Notes under the pieces: model-generated
What the model saw: only the letters and a program-made list of their open reading frames with translations
Database searches by the model: none
What the model was told of the DNA's origin: nothing
Part shown: in pieces, positions 23,478 to 35,972 of the stretch
Layout: every line of letters starts with the position of its first letter
Position numbering within the stretch: the stretch's first letter is position 1
Position numbers and translations under genes: made by a program
DNA from: Bombardia bombarda
Lineage: Eukaryota; Ascomycota; Sordariomycetes; Sordariales; Lasiosphaeriaceae
NCBI GenBank assembly: GCA_030512295.1
Contig: JAULSR010000006.1
Span: forward strand, 434,001-498,000
Direction of reading: 5' to 3'
Length of the DNA: 64,000 nt

Positions 23478-24672
23478 ATGGCTCTCCTAATCGACGGCGT
23501 AGCACTCGTCACAGGCGGTGGTAAGTATTTCTTTTACCCCTTTCACCTCCTTCCACATACAATTTCCCCCTCGTCACAATGGGGAAGGAAAAGAGAAGAA
23601 AAGAGACACAAAAGAAAACCAGGCTTCGAAAAGAGAGAAAGAAAGAGCAAGTAGGGGGATAATGACAGATGAGAAAAGTAAGAGAAGAAAGAAGGCAAAT
23701 GACAATCAAGAAAACAGCAAAACGAACTTGAAGATAGACCTAAAATTATAGAAAACAAACAAACAAGCAAAAGATACCACAAACTGACCCCCTCCCCCAA
23801 CTAGGCAGCGGCATAGGCAAAGAAGTCTCTCTCGCCTACGCCCACGAAGGCGCCCGCGCCGTCGTCATTGCCGACCTCAACCACGCCTCCGCTACCGCCA
23901 CCGCAGCTGCCTGCGACGTCGTCGCCACCAACCCCCTCTTCAAGTCCCTCCCGCTCGCCGTCGACGTCAGCGACCCGGCCAGCGTCACCGCCATGGTCGA
24001 CGCCGCCGTCGCCGCCTTTGGCCGCATCGACTACAGCGTCAACAGCGCCGGCGTCGGCGTGCGCCGCCCGCTTTCTGTCGAAGACGCCGACCTGGCCGAG
24101 ATGAACAGGTTCTGGGCCGTCAACGTCATGGGCACGCTGCACTGCATCCAGGCCGTGAGCAAGGTCATGAAGGCGCAGAGCGTCGCCACTGTTCCCACCG
24201 GTCGTGGCCGAGATGCGAAAGGGACGAGGGAGGTGGGGAGGGGCGTGATTCTCAACTTGGGGAGCGCGAACTCGTTCATCGCCACGCCGCATATCGTGCA
24301 GTACTCTACTACTAAACATGCGCTTATGGGCATGACCAAGAACGCAGGCAGGTTCCTTTCATGCTCTTGATAAAAACCACTGACTATGCTGACTGTGTAT
24401 GTGTATGTGTAGCGCTGGACCTCGCCGCCCACGGCATCCGCGTAAACGCTATCTGCCCCAGCTGGGTCGACACGCCCATGGTCGAGGAGGCCATCAATGG
24501 CAACCCCGAGCTGCCAAAGATGATGAAGAGCATCATCCCCATGGAGAGGATAGCAAGGCCCGAGGAGATTGCCGATGTTGTCATGTTCATGACGAGCCCC
24601 AGGTCGAGCTATGTGACTGGCGTCGGCTGGCTTGTCGATGGCGGCACCACTATTCAGGTGCAGACCTGTTAA
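23478..24672 (+). CDS. Short-chain dehydrogenase/reductase
   Basis: Three exons (23478..23520, 23805..24347, 24413..24672) give 281 residues. The first exon encodes only 14 residues; it ends inside the cofactor motif, which is completed as TGGGSGIG (12-19) in exon 2. NSAG at 94-97 replaces the usual NNAG. Ser in LGSANS and the YSTTK Tyr/Lys (181/185) complete the active site, and the end, VGWLVDGGTTIQVQTC, matches classical SDRs. Intron 1 is long for this locus (284 bp) and purine-rich. Intron 2 (24348..24412) starts with GC (GCAGGT); the nearby GT gives the wrong phase, so a GC-AG intron is needed to join TKNA to ALDLAAHGIRVNA. The substrate is not predictable. It stands alone between the AflR-like gene and BLM10. 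Confidence 0.88.
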
Positions 24673-25279
24673 AAAGAGTTATTGCACCTACAGGTGCAGT
24701 AGCGGGAGACGGTACCAAACACGGAATGGAATGCAAATAATGTCAATCTATTCTCATAGTGTGTCCAAGAATTACCATGCCTGTATCATACAAGTACACA
24801 AAATACCAGCAATACTTCGCTGGTAGTAAGGATGAAATGCTGGGCTCACGCGACCATACCCAATACTTGTGAGCAATCAAACCAGGTATGCAATCCAATC
24901 CCCTCAATCTGTGCTCAGAAACGCCGCTCTCATGCAAAAACCGGCCAAATTCTTTCTCCTTATCTAGCAAAACTCCTAAATACCTCATTTTTTATCTGAA
25001 CTGAGGTGTCCTAGCTCAGGTGTTTTCCTGTTTCTCTCCGTTTCCTGCCGGCATCCTCTTTACTCCGTTGTTTAGGTATGTGATCTATTTGCTTAGGTTT
25101 TGCTTCGAGCGAAGCGTCAACCGTGAGACAAGTTGCCTGAAATGGGCGTCTTCCTGTCAAATCAGATTAAATTTAGTCCCGATCCTTAATATATTGAATA
25201 GTAAGTAGAGGCCAACACTCACCCTATCCTCCGGTCCGTTAATGACAGCGTCGTTTCGTGTGCTACCATGTAGCAACAC
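24673..25279. other. Intergenic region between convergent genes
   Basis: About 600 bp between the SDR and BLM10 stop codons, presumably both 3' UTRs. Nothing else recognised. Confidence 0.5.
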
Positions 25280-28200
25280 TCAAGCGAAATAGCTCTTCCA
25301 CAGCACACCTTCCAGGTCCTCCAACTGCTCACTAGTGAAGTACTGCCAAAAGATTAGTACACATTACCCATATCACACTGGACATCACTAAACTTACCTT
25401 CTGGTCCACGCCCCAGCTATCCTGCCTCGTCTTTTTGAACTCGGATAAGATGCTCTTGGTCGCCTTGCCAACCACTCCAGGGTCACTAGCCGCGTGTGAG
25501 GCTAAGCGCGCGAGCACCTCAGGCATCCAGCTCGGTGGCGGCGTGGCGTAAGGGAAAGCCTCAATCAGCGCCCCGAGGCCTAGAACAGCAGCGTGTCGCC
25601 GCACAACCTGCTTGTGAACATCAACCGGGGTATCCGTTCCGGGTATCTTCTTCTTCGGCATTGGGTTCATCTTGAGCTGTAGCTCAAACCGATCCTTTAG
25701 TTGATGAATGATCGGGTTGCGGATGCTTGCCGGAGAGCAGCGAATCATGCCGGCCAAGGTGGCACTGGCGCAGTCGCGCACCTCGAGCTGTGCGTCAGCA
25801 AGCATGTCGCCAACGGCGTCAAATAACATTTGTCTCTGCGGGGGCTGCGTCAGGAAGAGACGCCGGAAGTAGACCACCTGCATATTGACTAGGGCACGCA
25901 GACGTTGGTGCCATGAGCTTGCCGTCTTGCCAATGCGTATGAGCGCAGCAATGAAAGCATCATCCTCGCCAGACCGGAACGGAATATTGGGCATATGGCG
26001 GTAGACGTGATATGCGAGCTTCATCAGCTCCGGGTCTTCCTTGACGTCCATCATGTGCAGCAGCTGATCAATGAAGGGATCAGGAAAGAAGGGAACAAGC
26101 TGGATGCATTCCTGCGACGACAACATGCTATCAAGCCAAACCAACACCGTCTTCGAGCCAGACGTGTAGCTGGAGGGGGTTTGCTGGCCTGGCGCACGCT
26201 CGTGACGCCACTTCTCAAGACGTGCGAAAACATCGTGGATCGTCGCTTTGAACTCGTCTGAAGGCTGGTAAGCCCGAATGCCAACCGAAGACGCCGCCTT
26301 GTTCTGCTCAAGCAGAGCAGTCACATTTGGGAACGACTCATGGTACCGAGTGCGATAGATAGTGGCAATCACACGACCGATGGACCCTCGTACCGACTTG
26401 TACGGGTGGTCAATATGTTTGATGAAGTCTTCCAAAATGGGCTTCTCATGTCGGAAGTGCCAACCGGCATCGTTAATGATGAACTCGAGCAGCTGGACCT
26501 TTGAAGATTCCTTGAAGGCAGCATTCGAGTTCATATCCAATCGGAACGCCGAAAGCGCCTTCATCAGCTCCTTCGATCGTCGCGGATCCTTGGAATCAAC
26601 GGTCAAATGGAGACACGTCATCCAGTACTGAAGATTATCGGGGGTCAAGTCGTCTGCAATGATCTTGAGCATAAGAGGAGCAGCAAACCCCCAGGCACGG
26701 TCGCGGTACTCTCGCGGATCATCCGTGCTTCCGCTGAGCAAAGCTCCGAGGATCTCAGCTGTTGCACGATGCTGGTGCTTATCGCTTCCATCGCCGTACA
26801 CATCCTTGACAAGCTCCACGAGGTCATCAAAGGTGGCAGCAGTCTTGCCATGGCTCATCAAGTCAAATGCTTGCATAAGAAGAATCACGTTCTGCATTCT
26901 GAAGCGATCTGCTCCAGTGTCTCGCGGCTCCTGCTTCAAAAACTCGAAGCATTTCTTGAACCAGTCCTTTGTGAGAATGCCGCCAATCTGCTCGCGAACG
27001 GCCGTTTCCGTCTCATCGTAGTCCAAGAACGGCTTCGGGTTCGCCGTGTAAGCCGTAAAGCTTTTGCCCCAGACCAGCCAACCAGGATAGTCATTGTCCA
27101 CAAAATACTCGACCTCGTCAAACTTCTCAAACTGCGCTAGGAAGTTTTCTGTAAGGTTGGGGTCATCTGTGGGGACCAGTACCTGAAACTTGTTGTCCAT
27201 ACTCTCAGTTTCGGTGAGGTAGTTCCTGTATTCGTGGCCATAGACAGCCCGCATGTCAATTGCGGTGAAGATGGCCGAAAAAGACGAGAGGAAACTTGCC
27301 CGAAGACCCGGGTGAGGATCGATGGTGCCATTTGCGATAAGTTCGAGGAACTCTGCAGGGGCAATTGTGTTGAATCGGAGACTTAGATTCAAGGCAAAAA
27401 TGGCACACCTATTCGCAACCTTCCAGTGGCTCGCCTTTGCCTTGCTCGTCAGCTCTAGGCCTAGGGCAGCCTTCTTGGCTTCAACTTTGGTGCGACGCTC
27501 CTTGATGAATTCATGACGTCGACTGATGACCGCCGAACAGTCCTCATCAGGCTTGATGGTCTCAACGGTACGTCGATCAAAGATGACCATGCGCTCAAAT
27601 GGTTTACCGAAGTCAAGAAGGGGATATAAAGCAGTCGTACCCAGATTCTGAATGGATGCCTTGTCAACACTAGCGGTTTCAATGTAAAGTCGCATGAGCG
27701 TCGGGGCAAACCGCCAATCGCGCATAAGAGTCTTGATCAGCGTTGTAAACATGAGAGTATACATCGCGCCCTTAATGCGGTCATGGTCATTTTCGTCGAG
27801 AGCCTTTCGGAAGGCATCCATGATGATTGGGATGACCAGGGGCCGCCCTCCAATGAGTACTTTGAGAGACGAGTCTTGAGCGCCTTGTGCGACACGGCGA
27901 ACATCTGCATACAGAGACGTGCAGGAGTGTGCAAGATCAAGCAGTAGAGTCTTGTCAAGATCGCTCTTCTTGCGATATGAAGAGTTATACTTGACTCGCT
28001 GGAGCTGATACGCATCTGCCCGCTTAACGAGCAGTGGCCGAGGGTAGACTTTCCGAAGACCACTAATCTTGAACGGAGAAATGTCTGCCTTGTAAAGCCG
28101 AACAAGACGCTCCAATGGGTGTGCTGATCGCTCAATGCCCACGTCGGTAATCCACGTCCTGTATGTCGCATAGAGTGATGTGAAGCATGCGACATCGTCT

Positions 28201-31200
28201 TCCTGGTTGGCGTTAAGGAACGAGTGGGTTTGGGAAAGCAACCTTCCGATATCTTCACGCAGGTCGTGGATGCGGGCGTAGATGGGATCCTTCGGGTTGA
28301 GTAAATAGCCGGCAGGATAGTGAAACTGACGCTTGAGTTCTTCATCATCGGCTACCTCGGCAAGGGGATCGTCGTCCTCTTCCATGACCGTATCGCCGTC
28401 TTCGCCCACAATTGCATTACCATCATTATAGCCGTTTGCCTCACCGGAAGCTCGGTTCGGATCAAAAAGTGTCGCGACGCCCGAAATGACGAGCCGGAGC
28501 GCGGTCAGGCTTCGAGACAGCTCATCTGACCATTCCTTGTTCTTTCCTTTTCGGCTCACCGGGGGATCGTCACTCATGAACTGCTCCAGCCTCTGCGAAG
28601 CACTACGGGCCTCGCTCTCAAACAGCTCAACAGCGAAGAGAATCTCAGCAGGCGAGGGTCGATGCCACTTGATGGTAAGCTCCGCTGGCGAGGTTGTGCG
28701 GCCCCAATCATCGACATCCAGTCCACGGGCGATGATCTCAGGTTCGTAGAGGGCATTGTCCGTGGGGTAAGTGTGTGTCAGGTTGAGGAGAAGGTGGTGG
28801 ATATAGTTTGAGATGTGGATTGTGGGGAGTCCTCGGCACTTCTCCTGCATAAACTGCGCAATTCCATAGAGATCCGACTTGTACTTCAAGACTTCCGCGC
28901 CGACATGGACCACGCACATACTGAGCATGCTGACATGCCACACTAAGGCTCGATCTCGGGGCAGCACCTCGCTGCCGCTGCTACGATCAGAAGCAGCACC
29001 GTTGTAGTCAATCTCGTTGCGGATATTGACGATCAACATAGGAATAAACACCTTGAGTGTCTTTTCAGGGTTGACTTTGCACAGTGCGTTACAGATCCAC
29101 GCCATTGCGTCTCTGGCTTGATGGACGACGTGCAATGACACAAACGAAGCGAGCTTCTCCAAGGCCATGTCGAACAGCTCGGGAGATAATGATGCGAAAA
29201 GAGGTGTCAGGGCGGCAGGCAAAGTGTTGATCACGTTGTCCTCGGGGGAGCCTGTACGGAGGTGACTGGCATCCGGAAGGTTTTCCAATAACGCAAATAC
29301 TTTGCCCAACAAAGCCAAAACGAACTCACCGAGGCCTGCCGTAGATGAACGAAGGATATTGGCTTCGTCTTCGTCCGTGAGCTCCTCCTTGTAGTTGATC
29401 TTCACATCTTGCCCTTCGCGTTCCATCCGCGCCATCTCGTTCTGAACAAAGTTCATAGCAAGGCTCGTGTCGTGGATTCCATCATCCTCGTGTACAAGAG
29501 GCACAAATGGAATACTGTACGCGACACTCTGAATAAAATTCAGCGTGTATTGCGTCTTGCCAAGGTCATTGGCGTCAATGCCAGGGAGTGCCAAAGCCAA
29601 CAATGCGGTGATATGACACCGGTATCCCTTCTGCTTCGACATGATGTTGGCAATCATCTGCAAGCTACAGAGACTTGATGTCGTCCGGTGGACCTCAACA
29701 AGTCCCTGTAGACTGGGGTAGAATCGCTGCAAAGCACCAGGAAGAATCAGGTCAGGCTCGAGGTAAGCCAGACCTTGTAAAGTCGAATAGTAGTAGTTAA
29801 CAACCTTTGCGCTCTTAGAAAAGAGACCCATGAAGGTCACTTCCCTCAGGGCAAGGACAAATCGCTTCTTCAACTCAGCGTTTATCCGGCGATCAGCGGG
29901 TATGTCGAGCTCGCCGCTTTGTTCACGATTCCAACGGGAGACAAAGATGTCGGTCAAGAAGAAGGTCAGTTGGGCCAAGAAGCTGGTCCATCCTCCTTGG
30001 TTCGAAGGGTGAAAAAAGGTGTCAATCGACTCCATTAGGCCTTCCAAATTGGACAGGACGGAGCTCTCCTGGCTGAGACAAAGCGGGGACAGAGAATTTG
30101 CGATCCATCTCGCGATCATGTACGGCACTGGGTACTTCTTCTTGTCCTTTTCGAGGAATATGCCCAGACCCGAAGAGTAGTCCAAAGAAGCGTATGGCGA
30201 GTTAGCCTGACCGACAGGTATTTCAGTCAGCCTCAGAATGGCGGTAAAGATCAGATCCGACTGCTCGCGCGTAAAGATGCCATGCTCGGTAAAAGGAACA
30301 TGATTGCAATTAAGATAATCTCTGGCCATGCGCGAAAAGATGTCGATAAAGCAAACATCAAACGACTTTGAGCGAGTCATAAGCGACCAAAGGTGGAAGA
30401 ATGTCGGCACAAAGTCCGAAGGTTGGGATTGCGGCTCGCTAGGAGGTGCAGCACCCGTAGGTATTAGGATATTGATGGCACCGACAACGATGTAAGCATT
30501 GGCCATGTCTGAGGTGCTGAAATAGGGAAGCAGCTCTTCGAGAATAGCCCGGCGTTCTCTGGGGTCGAAGTAGGAGTTGGCATGTAGACTGAGCCTAAGC
30601 AGATGTTTTTGCGTGCGCCTCCGGCTGCCCTGATGTGAAGCGGTCTCTAATGGCAGCACCAAGCCCTTCATGTCCTTCCAAAGCGGTCTCCAGTCCAGAA
30701 CGAGGTCGTCGCCTGGTTTCAAGTAGTGCTTTTTCCTATAACTTGAGTTAGCAACGATGATTCATTTCGGGGCATGGTATTTCTAGCAACAAAAGGAGAA
30801 TACACGATGCATACCGTGTCAAGGTAATGACCATTTTGGAGAATCGGTCGGCAGTATTGGTATCCAGGCCCGGAGCCAAAGCCAGGTGATAGTATATTTG
30901 CACCAGTCGAGCCCGAAGCTCTCTGGTCATCTCGAACTTGAGATTCAGCCATCCTTGAAGCTCCCGTGTCCAGTGTAGCGCCCCGGGCGAAAAATCCTCG
31001 GCATTGATGGCGATGTATAGGTTCTTCAAAATGCCAGCCAGTGCAGCGTCCCGATGCGAATCCTCTTCCACGGCAAAGGGCAACAGCCGGAAGTAGCTGA
31101 ATGTTCGGGGACGGTAGCGCTTTTTGTCGTCTTCATCGGGGCCATCTGCGCAGGGTAGGCCTGGCGATGTGGCGCGTGAAATGGTGTCGATGGAGGATAT

Positions 31201-31290
31201 TAAGCCAGAGAGGAAAGGCAGCGGGCCTTCGCCGGCGGTGGTAGCAAAAGCTCCTGCGACGCCTGGGTGAGCCTCCAAAGACTCGTCCAT
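25280..31290 (-). CDS. BLM10: Proteasome activator BLM10/PA200
   Basis: Three exons (31290..30815, 30735..25398, 25342..25280) give 1958 residues, near the length of yeast Blm10 and human PA200. This HEAT-repeat protein caps the 20S proteasome and promotes ATP-independent degradation, mainly in the nucleus. Family-like stretches include LKPGDDLVLDWRPLW near the N-terminus, the long alpha-helical middle, and the C-terminal block with ASATLAGMIRCSP and RRHAAVLGLGALIEAFPY. The last 20 residues come from a small third exon (intron 25397..25343, GTAAGT/CAG); without it the protein would end in an unrelated tail. The true end is SYFA, the position where Blm10 proteins carry the HbYX motif that inserts into the 20S pocket; here Phe replaces the penultimate Tyr. 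It is a conserved single-copy-type gene and marks the core genome between accessory blocks. Confidence 0.95.
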
Positions 31291-33130
31291 TGTGGTGTTG
31301 GCTTCTCAGGGTTGTTCGGTCGGAAAATGCGCAAGGTCTAGGCTGAGTGGATTTGCAAAGGTGAGACGAGACGAGGGTCGTCAAAGGCTCGAGGGTATCA
31401 CGGAGGAGCGATGTCGGCAGGGTGTGTGCCGTTGGAGCTAAACAGCTGCTACAACAGGTGGAGCTGTCTGCTGGGGATGTTGTCGGCAGCTCGCTGTCAT
31501 CTCACCACGACAAGGCAAGCTGTGTCAAACCTAGCGGCTGTCTGGTGCGAGCGAGGCTGTGCAGCGTGGTCCGTCTGTCTCGGGAGTCGGCAGGTGGAAT
31601 GTCGAGTCGCAGACAGAGATGTGGGAGGTCGAGAGGATAGGGATCTGTACGGGTAGGGGGCATGGATTAGCTCCAGCACAAGCCAGTGGTGGACAAAATT
31701 AAAGTTGTAGCGCTGAAGGTGGCAAATGTAGGTAGACGAGGTTCGAAGAGAGCAGGTTGAAACGAAATTGGCCGTGCAACGATGACAGTTTTATCTGGAG
31801 GTGGGATGGACGCGCACCTTCGTGGAGCCTGGGCTAGCACCGGGACGTCCAACCTCAATGGGTAATCACGGCCACGACCACGGGGACTGGACAGGTACCC
31901 TTACAGGAGGTGCAAGGCGGAGTTTGGAGGCTGAACAGGGCAAGAGCAATGTCGAGGGCGCCAGCGAAGGTAGCGGAGGCTGTCGTCTCGTTGCGCGGTC
32001 TCGTGTTCTCGACAAGGCCGGGGCTATGGAAGCAGAAGTCAGGCTTCAGGTTGTGCCTTGCTGTGAACAAGACTGGTATGCCAGTGTAGCGTCTTGCTGT
32101 TGTAGAAAGTGGCCGCCCGACGTTCGATTGAGCTTGGATCAATCAGGCCGGGCCCAGGGGGGTTAGGTGATCTGAAGGACGGTACCTTGTCAGGCTGCAG
32201 CTGGCGCAGGCCAACCAAGTACCCCATTAGCGCTGCTGCATGATTACCTCATTCATATGTCAATCGCTAATCTCCCGGCCACGATGAAAGCACAGGCCAG
32301 TCGGCAGCTAGATCGCCCGGCTCCAATTCGTTTTGTCATTCAGGGCACTTCTTTACACCTTGACTTTCCATCCCAAGGTACACAAACGGTTACGTAGCCT
32401 TGGTATCCACGGCTCCGTCTATTTCGTATGCATCATATCCCAGAACCAGCAGTTATGTGAGATCAAACTGTCTTGAGATGGAGCAACGGCTGGGCTGCCA
32501 GAAATAAGCCAAGTCTGGTTGTTCTGTGGACCTGAAACCAACGGCGGACAGCGACGAGCACTGTGATAGAGCTTTTGCGCCGCCGTCCGTTGGGTCAAGT
32601 AGAGCAAGCGCAGTCCAGAGTGCAACAACGCCCTTCGCCCAGCAGCACGCCATTCCCATCATTCACCACCTGCAAATTGATCAGTCTGCTCCAATGACTG
32701 ACTGTAATGGAACTGAGTTCTCATCTAATCACAGCACAGGTAGCGGCCTACAAGTGCGACCTGCAGCGCATGCAGGCCGCGGGGCCGCGGACGCGTGATT
32801 CTGCCGTCTTCCCGTCATGCTCGACTGGACCCTCCAGGCATCTGAACCGGTACGCAATCGACCAAACGGGTTGCATCTGCCCCCCTCGGCGAGCTGATTT
32901 GGGTCGCCAGTGGTTTTAGAGTGCACACACCACGGATACGTGATCCGTTCCGGACCAAGCCCGGACTTTGGACTTTGGACAGACACACACGCAACCACCA
33001 GGACTGCCTGATAATTGGGAGGGAGGGAGGGAGGGCCCACAGATCTGCCAGAAATAGCACCAATAGGTACCTGCCAAAATTCCGTAAGCACCAAGCCCGC
33101 TCGACTCAGTGTGCGACTCAGATTCGCTGC
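31291..33130. other. Gene-free region upstream of BLM10
   Basis: About 1.8 kb containing the BLM10 promoter and the 3' flank of the DUF6594 gene. Small plus-strand ORFs near 31.4-32.2 kb look like chance frames. A GGGA microsatellite occurs at 33017-33035. No gene recognised. Confidence 0.5.
33017..33035. repeat. GGGA microsatellite
   Basis: Four and a half tandem GGGA units in intergenic DNA. Confidence 0.8.
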
Positions 33131-34230
33131 CTATGGCCCCTGTGCCTGCAGAAACACCACAAGGACAGCAGCATAGCTATAAAACTACCAGATCAGCGAC
33201 TGACTTAATAAGAATGGCAGCATAAACGAGGGTAATGAAAAAAGTAAGAACTCACGCCGCAGTAGCCGCTAGCGTCTCAAACGGCCGCGCCGTAGTGACA
33301 AACGACACCAACCCCAGAAAGGCCAGGATGAAGCACGTCATGATGGCCAGCCGCGGGATCTGCGCCGTGACGAAGACGAGAATCCACAACGGCGAGATGA
33401 GCATGGCAAACCCCAAGATCACAAACGCCCACTGGTACAGCTCTTCCACCTTGCCCGCGTCGTGTATAAAGGTGCCATCCATGACAAACGCCGTTGTGTC
33501 ATCGTCGTCAGCCACTCTACTTCTTCTGTGCCTTCTGGATCTGATGGCGCCAGTCGTGGCCCATGACGGGCCCGGACGGAACCGTCGGCCGATGAAACTG
33601 TCGGTCCGCTCCGAGATGTAAACCAAATCGTCCTTATGGTCGAGGTAGGCTGTTTCTTCCTCCTTGATGGCGTTTGGCCAGCTGTCGAGGTAGTTGCGGA
33701 CGCTTTGCGTGTCGATGGGGTATACGGGGCGGCGTTTGGAGAGTTGGGAGTAGGTGAGGATGTATTCATCTGGTTTGAGGTGGTAATACGTTCGTTAAGT
33801 ATGTATACAGCTGTCAAAGATAAGTTGTGCTGATGGTTGGGGAATATTCACTGTATGCTTTCAGTCTCTTTTGGATTTCCCATATCAGTTTCATGCGCTC
33901 TGCCGAAGTTTCTTGGCGAAAAGATCCGTTGTGGAGGTCTGGTCCTGAGACTTTACTCATCTCATCCTCCATCTTGTCCAGCTTGGTCTCGAGCTCTGAG
34001 ATGTAGTCCTGCATGGCCAGGAGGACGCGGGAATTGAGGGTCCTGAACAGCCGGACCTGGCCAAAGTTTTCGTGCAGAGACATGAAGCGGGAGAAATGTC
34101 GATACCCGATGTATTTCCATGACTTTTTGTATGCTTGGTCCTGTGTGACACGCGGTTCAACTGGTTCTTGTTGCTGCAGCTCTGGCGTCAGCGGTTCTTG
34201 CTTCCGAGGTGCCTTGTCTTCCGTAGCCAT
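33131..34230 (-). CDS. DUF6594 family membrane protein
   Basis: Three exons (34230..33852, 33769..33256, 33176..33131) give 312 residues. The N-terminal half is a soluble, charged, partly coiled-coil region: YRHFSRFMSLHENFGQVRLF, then LLAMQDYISELETKLDKME. It matches the layout of fungal DUF6594 proteins. The C-terminus has three predicted membrane segments, in YQWAFVILGFAMLISPLWIL, LAIMTCFILAFLGLVSFV and AAYAAVLVVFLQ; the last is completed only by exon 3. The introns are 33851..33770 (GTGAAT/CAG) and 33255..33177 (GTGAGT/TAG). The start at 34230 (MATED) is chosen; an in-frame ATG at 34254 would add eight residues. The function of the family is unknown; members are numerous in fungi, often in variable regions. 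Confidence 0.85.
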
Positions 34231-34254
34231 ATTGCGTTTGTGTCTGGGCGACAT

Positions 34255-35972
34255 TGCGTGGAGTTAGATGAGAGGATGAACTATATGCGGAGCACGGCAT
34301 TTGTCAAGTCGCTAGCTGATACGAATATATCACGTCGTCGACGACACTGCACATTAACATCAGGATGCACGTGAGTGGCGAGATATGCACTGAAGCGATG
34401 AAGGTGACGATCGTCAAATCCTTTCCGGGTTGCCTCCAGCTGTCGGATTCTTACTAACCGCTTTTGACCGACTGCATGAAAAGGGGTGGTTGCGTTTGAT
34501 GCCAGACAAGCGCATTGGCCAATGTTGATGAAGAACTGATGTTTGGCGTCGTTCATGATTGTTTTCCTGGCTCTTTGAGACAATACCTAGATACGCAATA
34601 TCATCATATGCTGCTTGTAACAGCCTTGTGAATATCATACTTTCCTACCTCTTTCTATAGATGTAGATTCGATTAAATGAAATGCTAGCTTTTGCCTGTG
34701 TTGCCTGTGACGCAAGTCGAAGGAAGCTTTGCCCAAGACCCTTGCTCAGGGCTGACAGCATACCCAGCAACGTGGCTCGTGGCCTGCATCCTTCCAAGAT
34801 CTTCGTCAGCACTGCCTCCTCCAATGAGGCGGTGTAGAATCTCGGGGTCTTTGCCCGTGCCGACACAGCTCTATTCGTACCAAGTACAAATACTTAATAT
34901 TTTCTCAACGTCCCGGGAGGATTCACGACAGCTGGGTTTAGAACTTGATTTTTCGCCTCATCATCCTGAACACCAAGCCTCTACCAGCCAACATCTTAGC
35001 ACCACATACTCCTCTTGAATATACTTGAGATGGCATCCATTGGTTCTGACACAGGTGTGTGGACTTCACTGATGTAGAATTGATGTCTGTCAGTCAGAAC
35101 TAACAACGGCTCGCAGCCTCCAGCTGTCAATTGGAAGGAAGGGCGGCAGTCAGACGGCCACTGGTACCAGCGCCGCCACCAACAGCGCCGGCGCCAGTCA
35201 TTGATACCGAGACTAGAGGCGGCTCATGGGATGTATGATGGGGACAACAAAGCTCGCGGGGCTTAATGGGATCTATGTTTTACCTACGGATACTGATACG
35301 AATACGCCCGCTGCTCGATGGATGTTGGGTGGATTTGAAGCATCTTGTAGCGCTTCAGAGGCCGTTTTAGTATCAGGGTCAGCACTTGGATAATAGTACC
35401 GACCTGATTGAATGCACCTTCCTTCCATTGACAATTTGGCACACGTGTATCAAGAATCTCCTCATTACTATCTAAAAATATGAGCACATCTCTAAAAGTA
35501 AACATGGCAAATTCGGGCACAGCGGAGACCGAAGTGAGGAACTGAGGTAAGGTACCTAGGTAGCAACGGGCGTACGAATACTTACATGACCCAAACCGAC
35601 TTGGTGGAACCCGAACGCGGATGAACAACGCTGATTGCCGATAAGATACCACAAAAGGGCCACTTTAATCCTGATACCAATACAAGGATGGTTGTTGGGT
35701 CTTCTAGAATGTCAGATGAGAAGCGTGGATCCGTCAGCCGCTGCAACATCTTGGCTCACTTAGTATGTGCGCAAAGAAGGTGACATGTGTGTTGCCCCGG
35801 GCACCTTGACGATAGCACGACCACTGTGTGATAATAAGTACTCTCACTAGCCTGCCCGCTGCTCACAAACAGTTCTTTGTTCTTGACTCCCTTCTCAAGC
35901 CCCGCTACAACACCCGTCAACATCCCTGTCGCGTTAACAGGTAGCCAAAAAACCCACAACACACCAGCGAAG
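34255..35972. other. Gene-free region, about 1.7 kb
   Basis: Between the DUF6594 gene and the acyltransferase, divergently read, so it holds both promoters. A minus-strand ORF at 35284-35652 and plus-strand frames near 34.7 kb show no family features. A GGTACCTAGGTA motif occurs near 35551. Confidence 0.5.

Noticed and set aside
23801..24319. 172-codon minus-strand ORF
   Set aside because: Antisense shadow of the SDR exon 2.
31801..32166. 121-codon plus-strand ORF upstream of BLM10
   Set aside because: No motif or signal peptide; likely a chance frame in GC-rich upstream DNA.
34681..34836. Frame with CVACDASRRKLC resembling half of a Zn2Cys6 motif
   Set aside because: Spacing is C-x2-C-x7-C, no second half follows, and the frame stops soon after; probably chance.
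35284..35652. 122-codon minus-strand ORF
   Set aside because: No recognisable domain, no splice partners, unusual composition; could not be supported as a gene.
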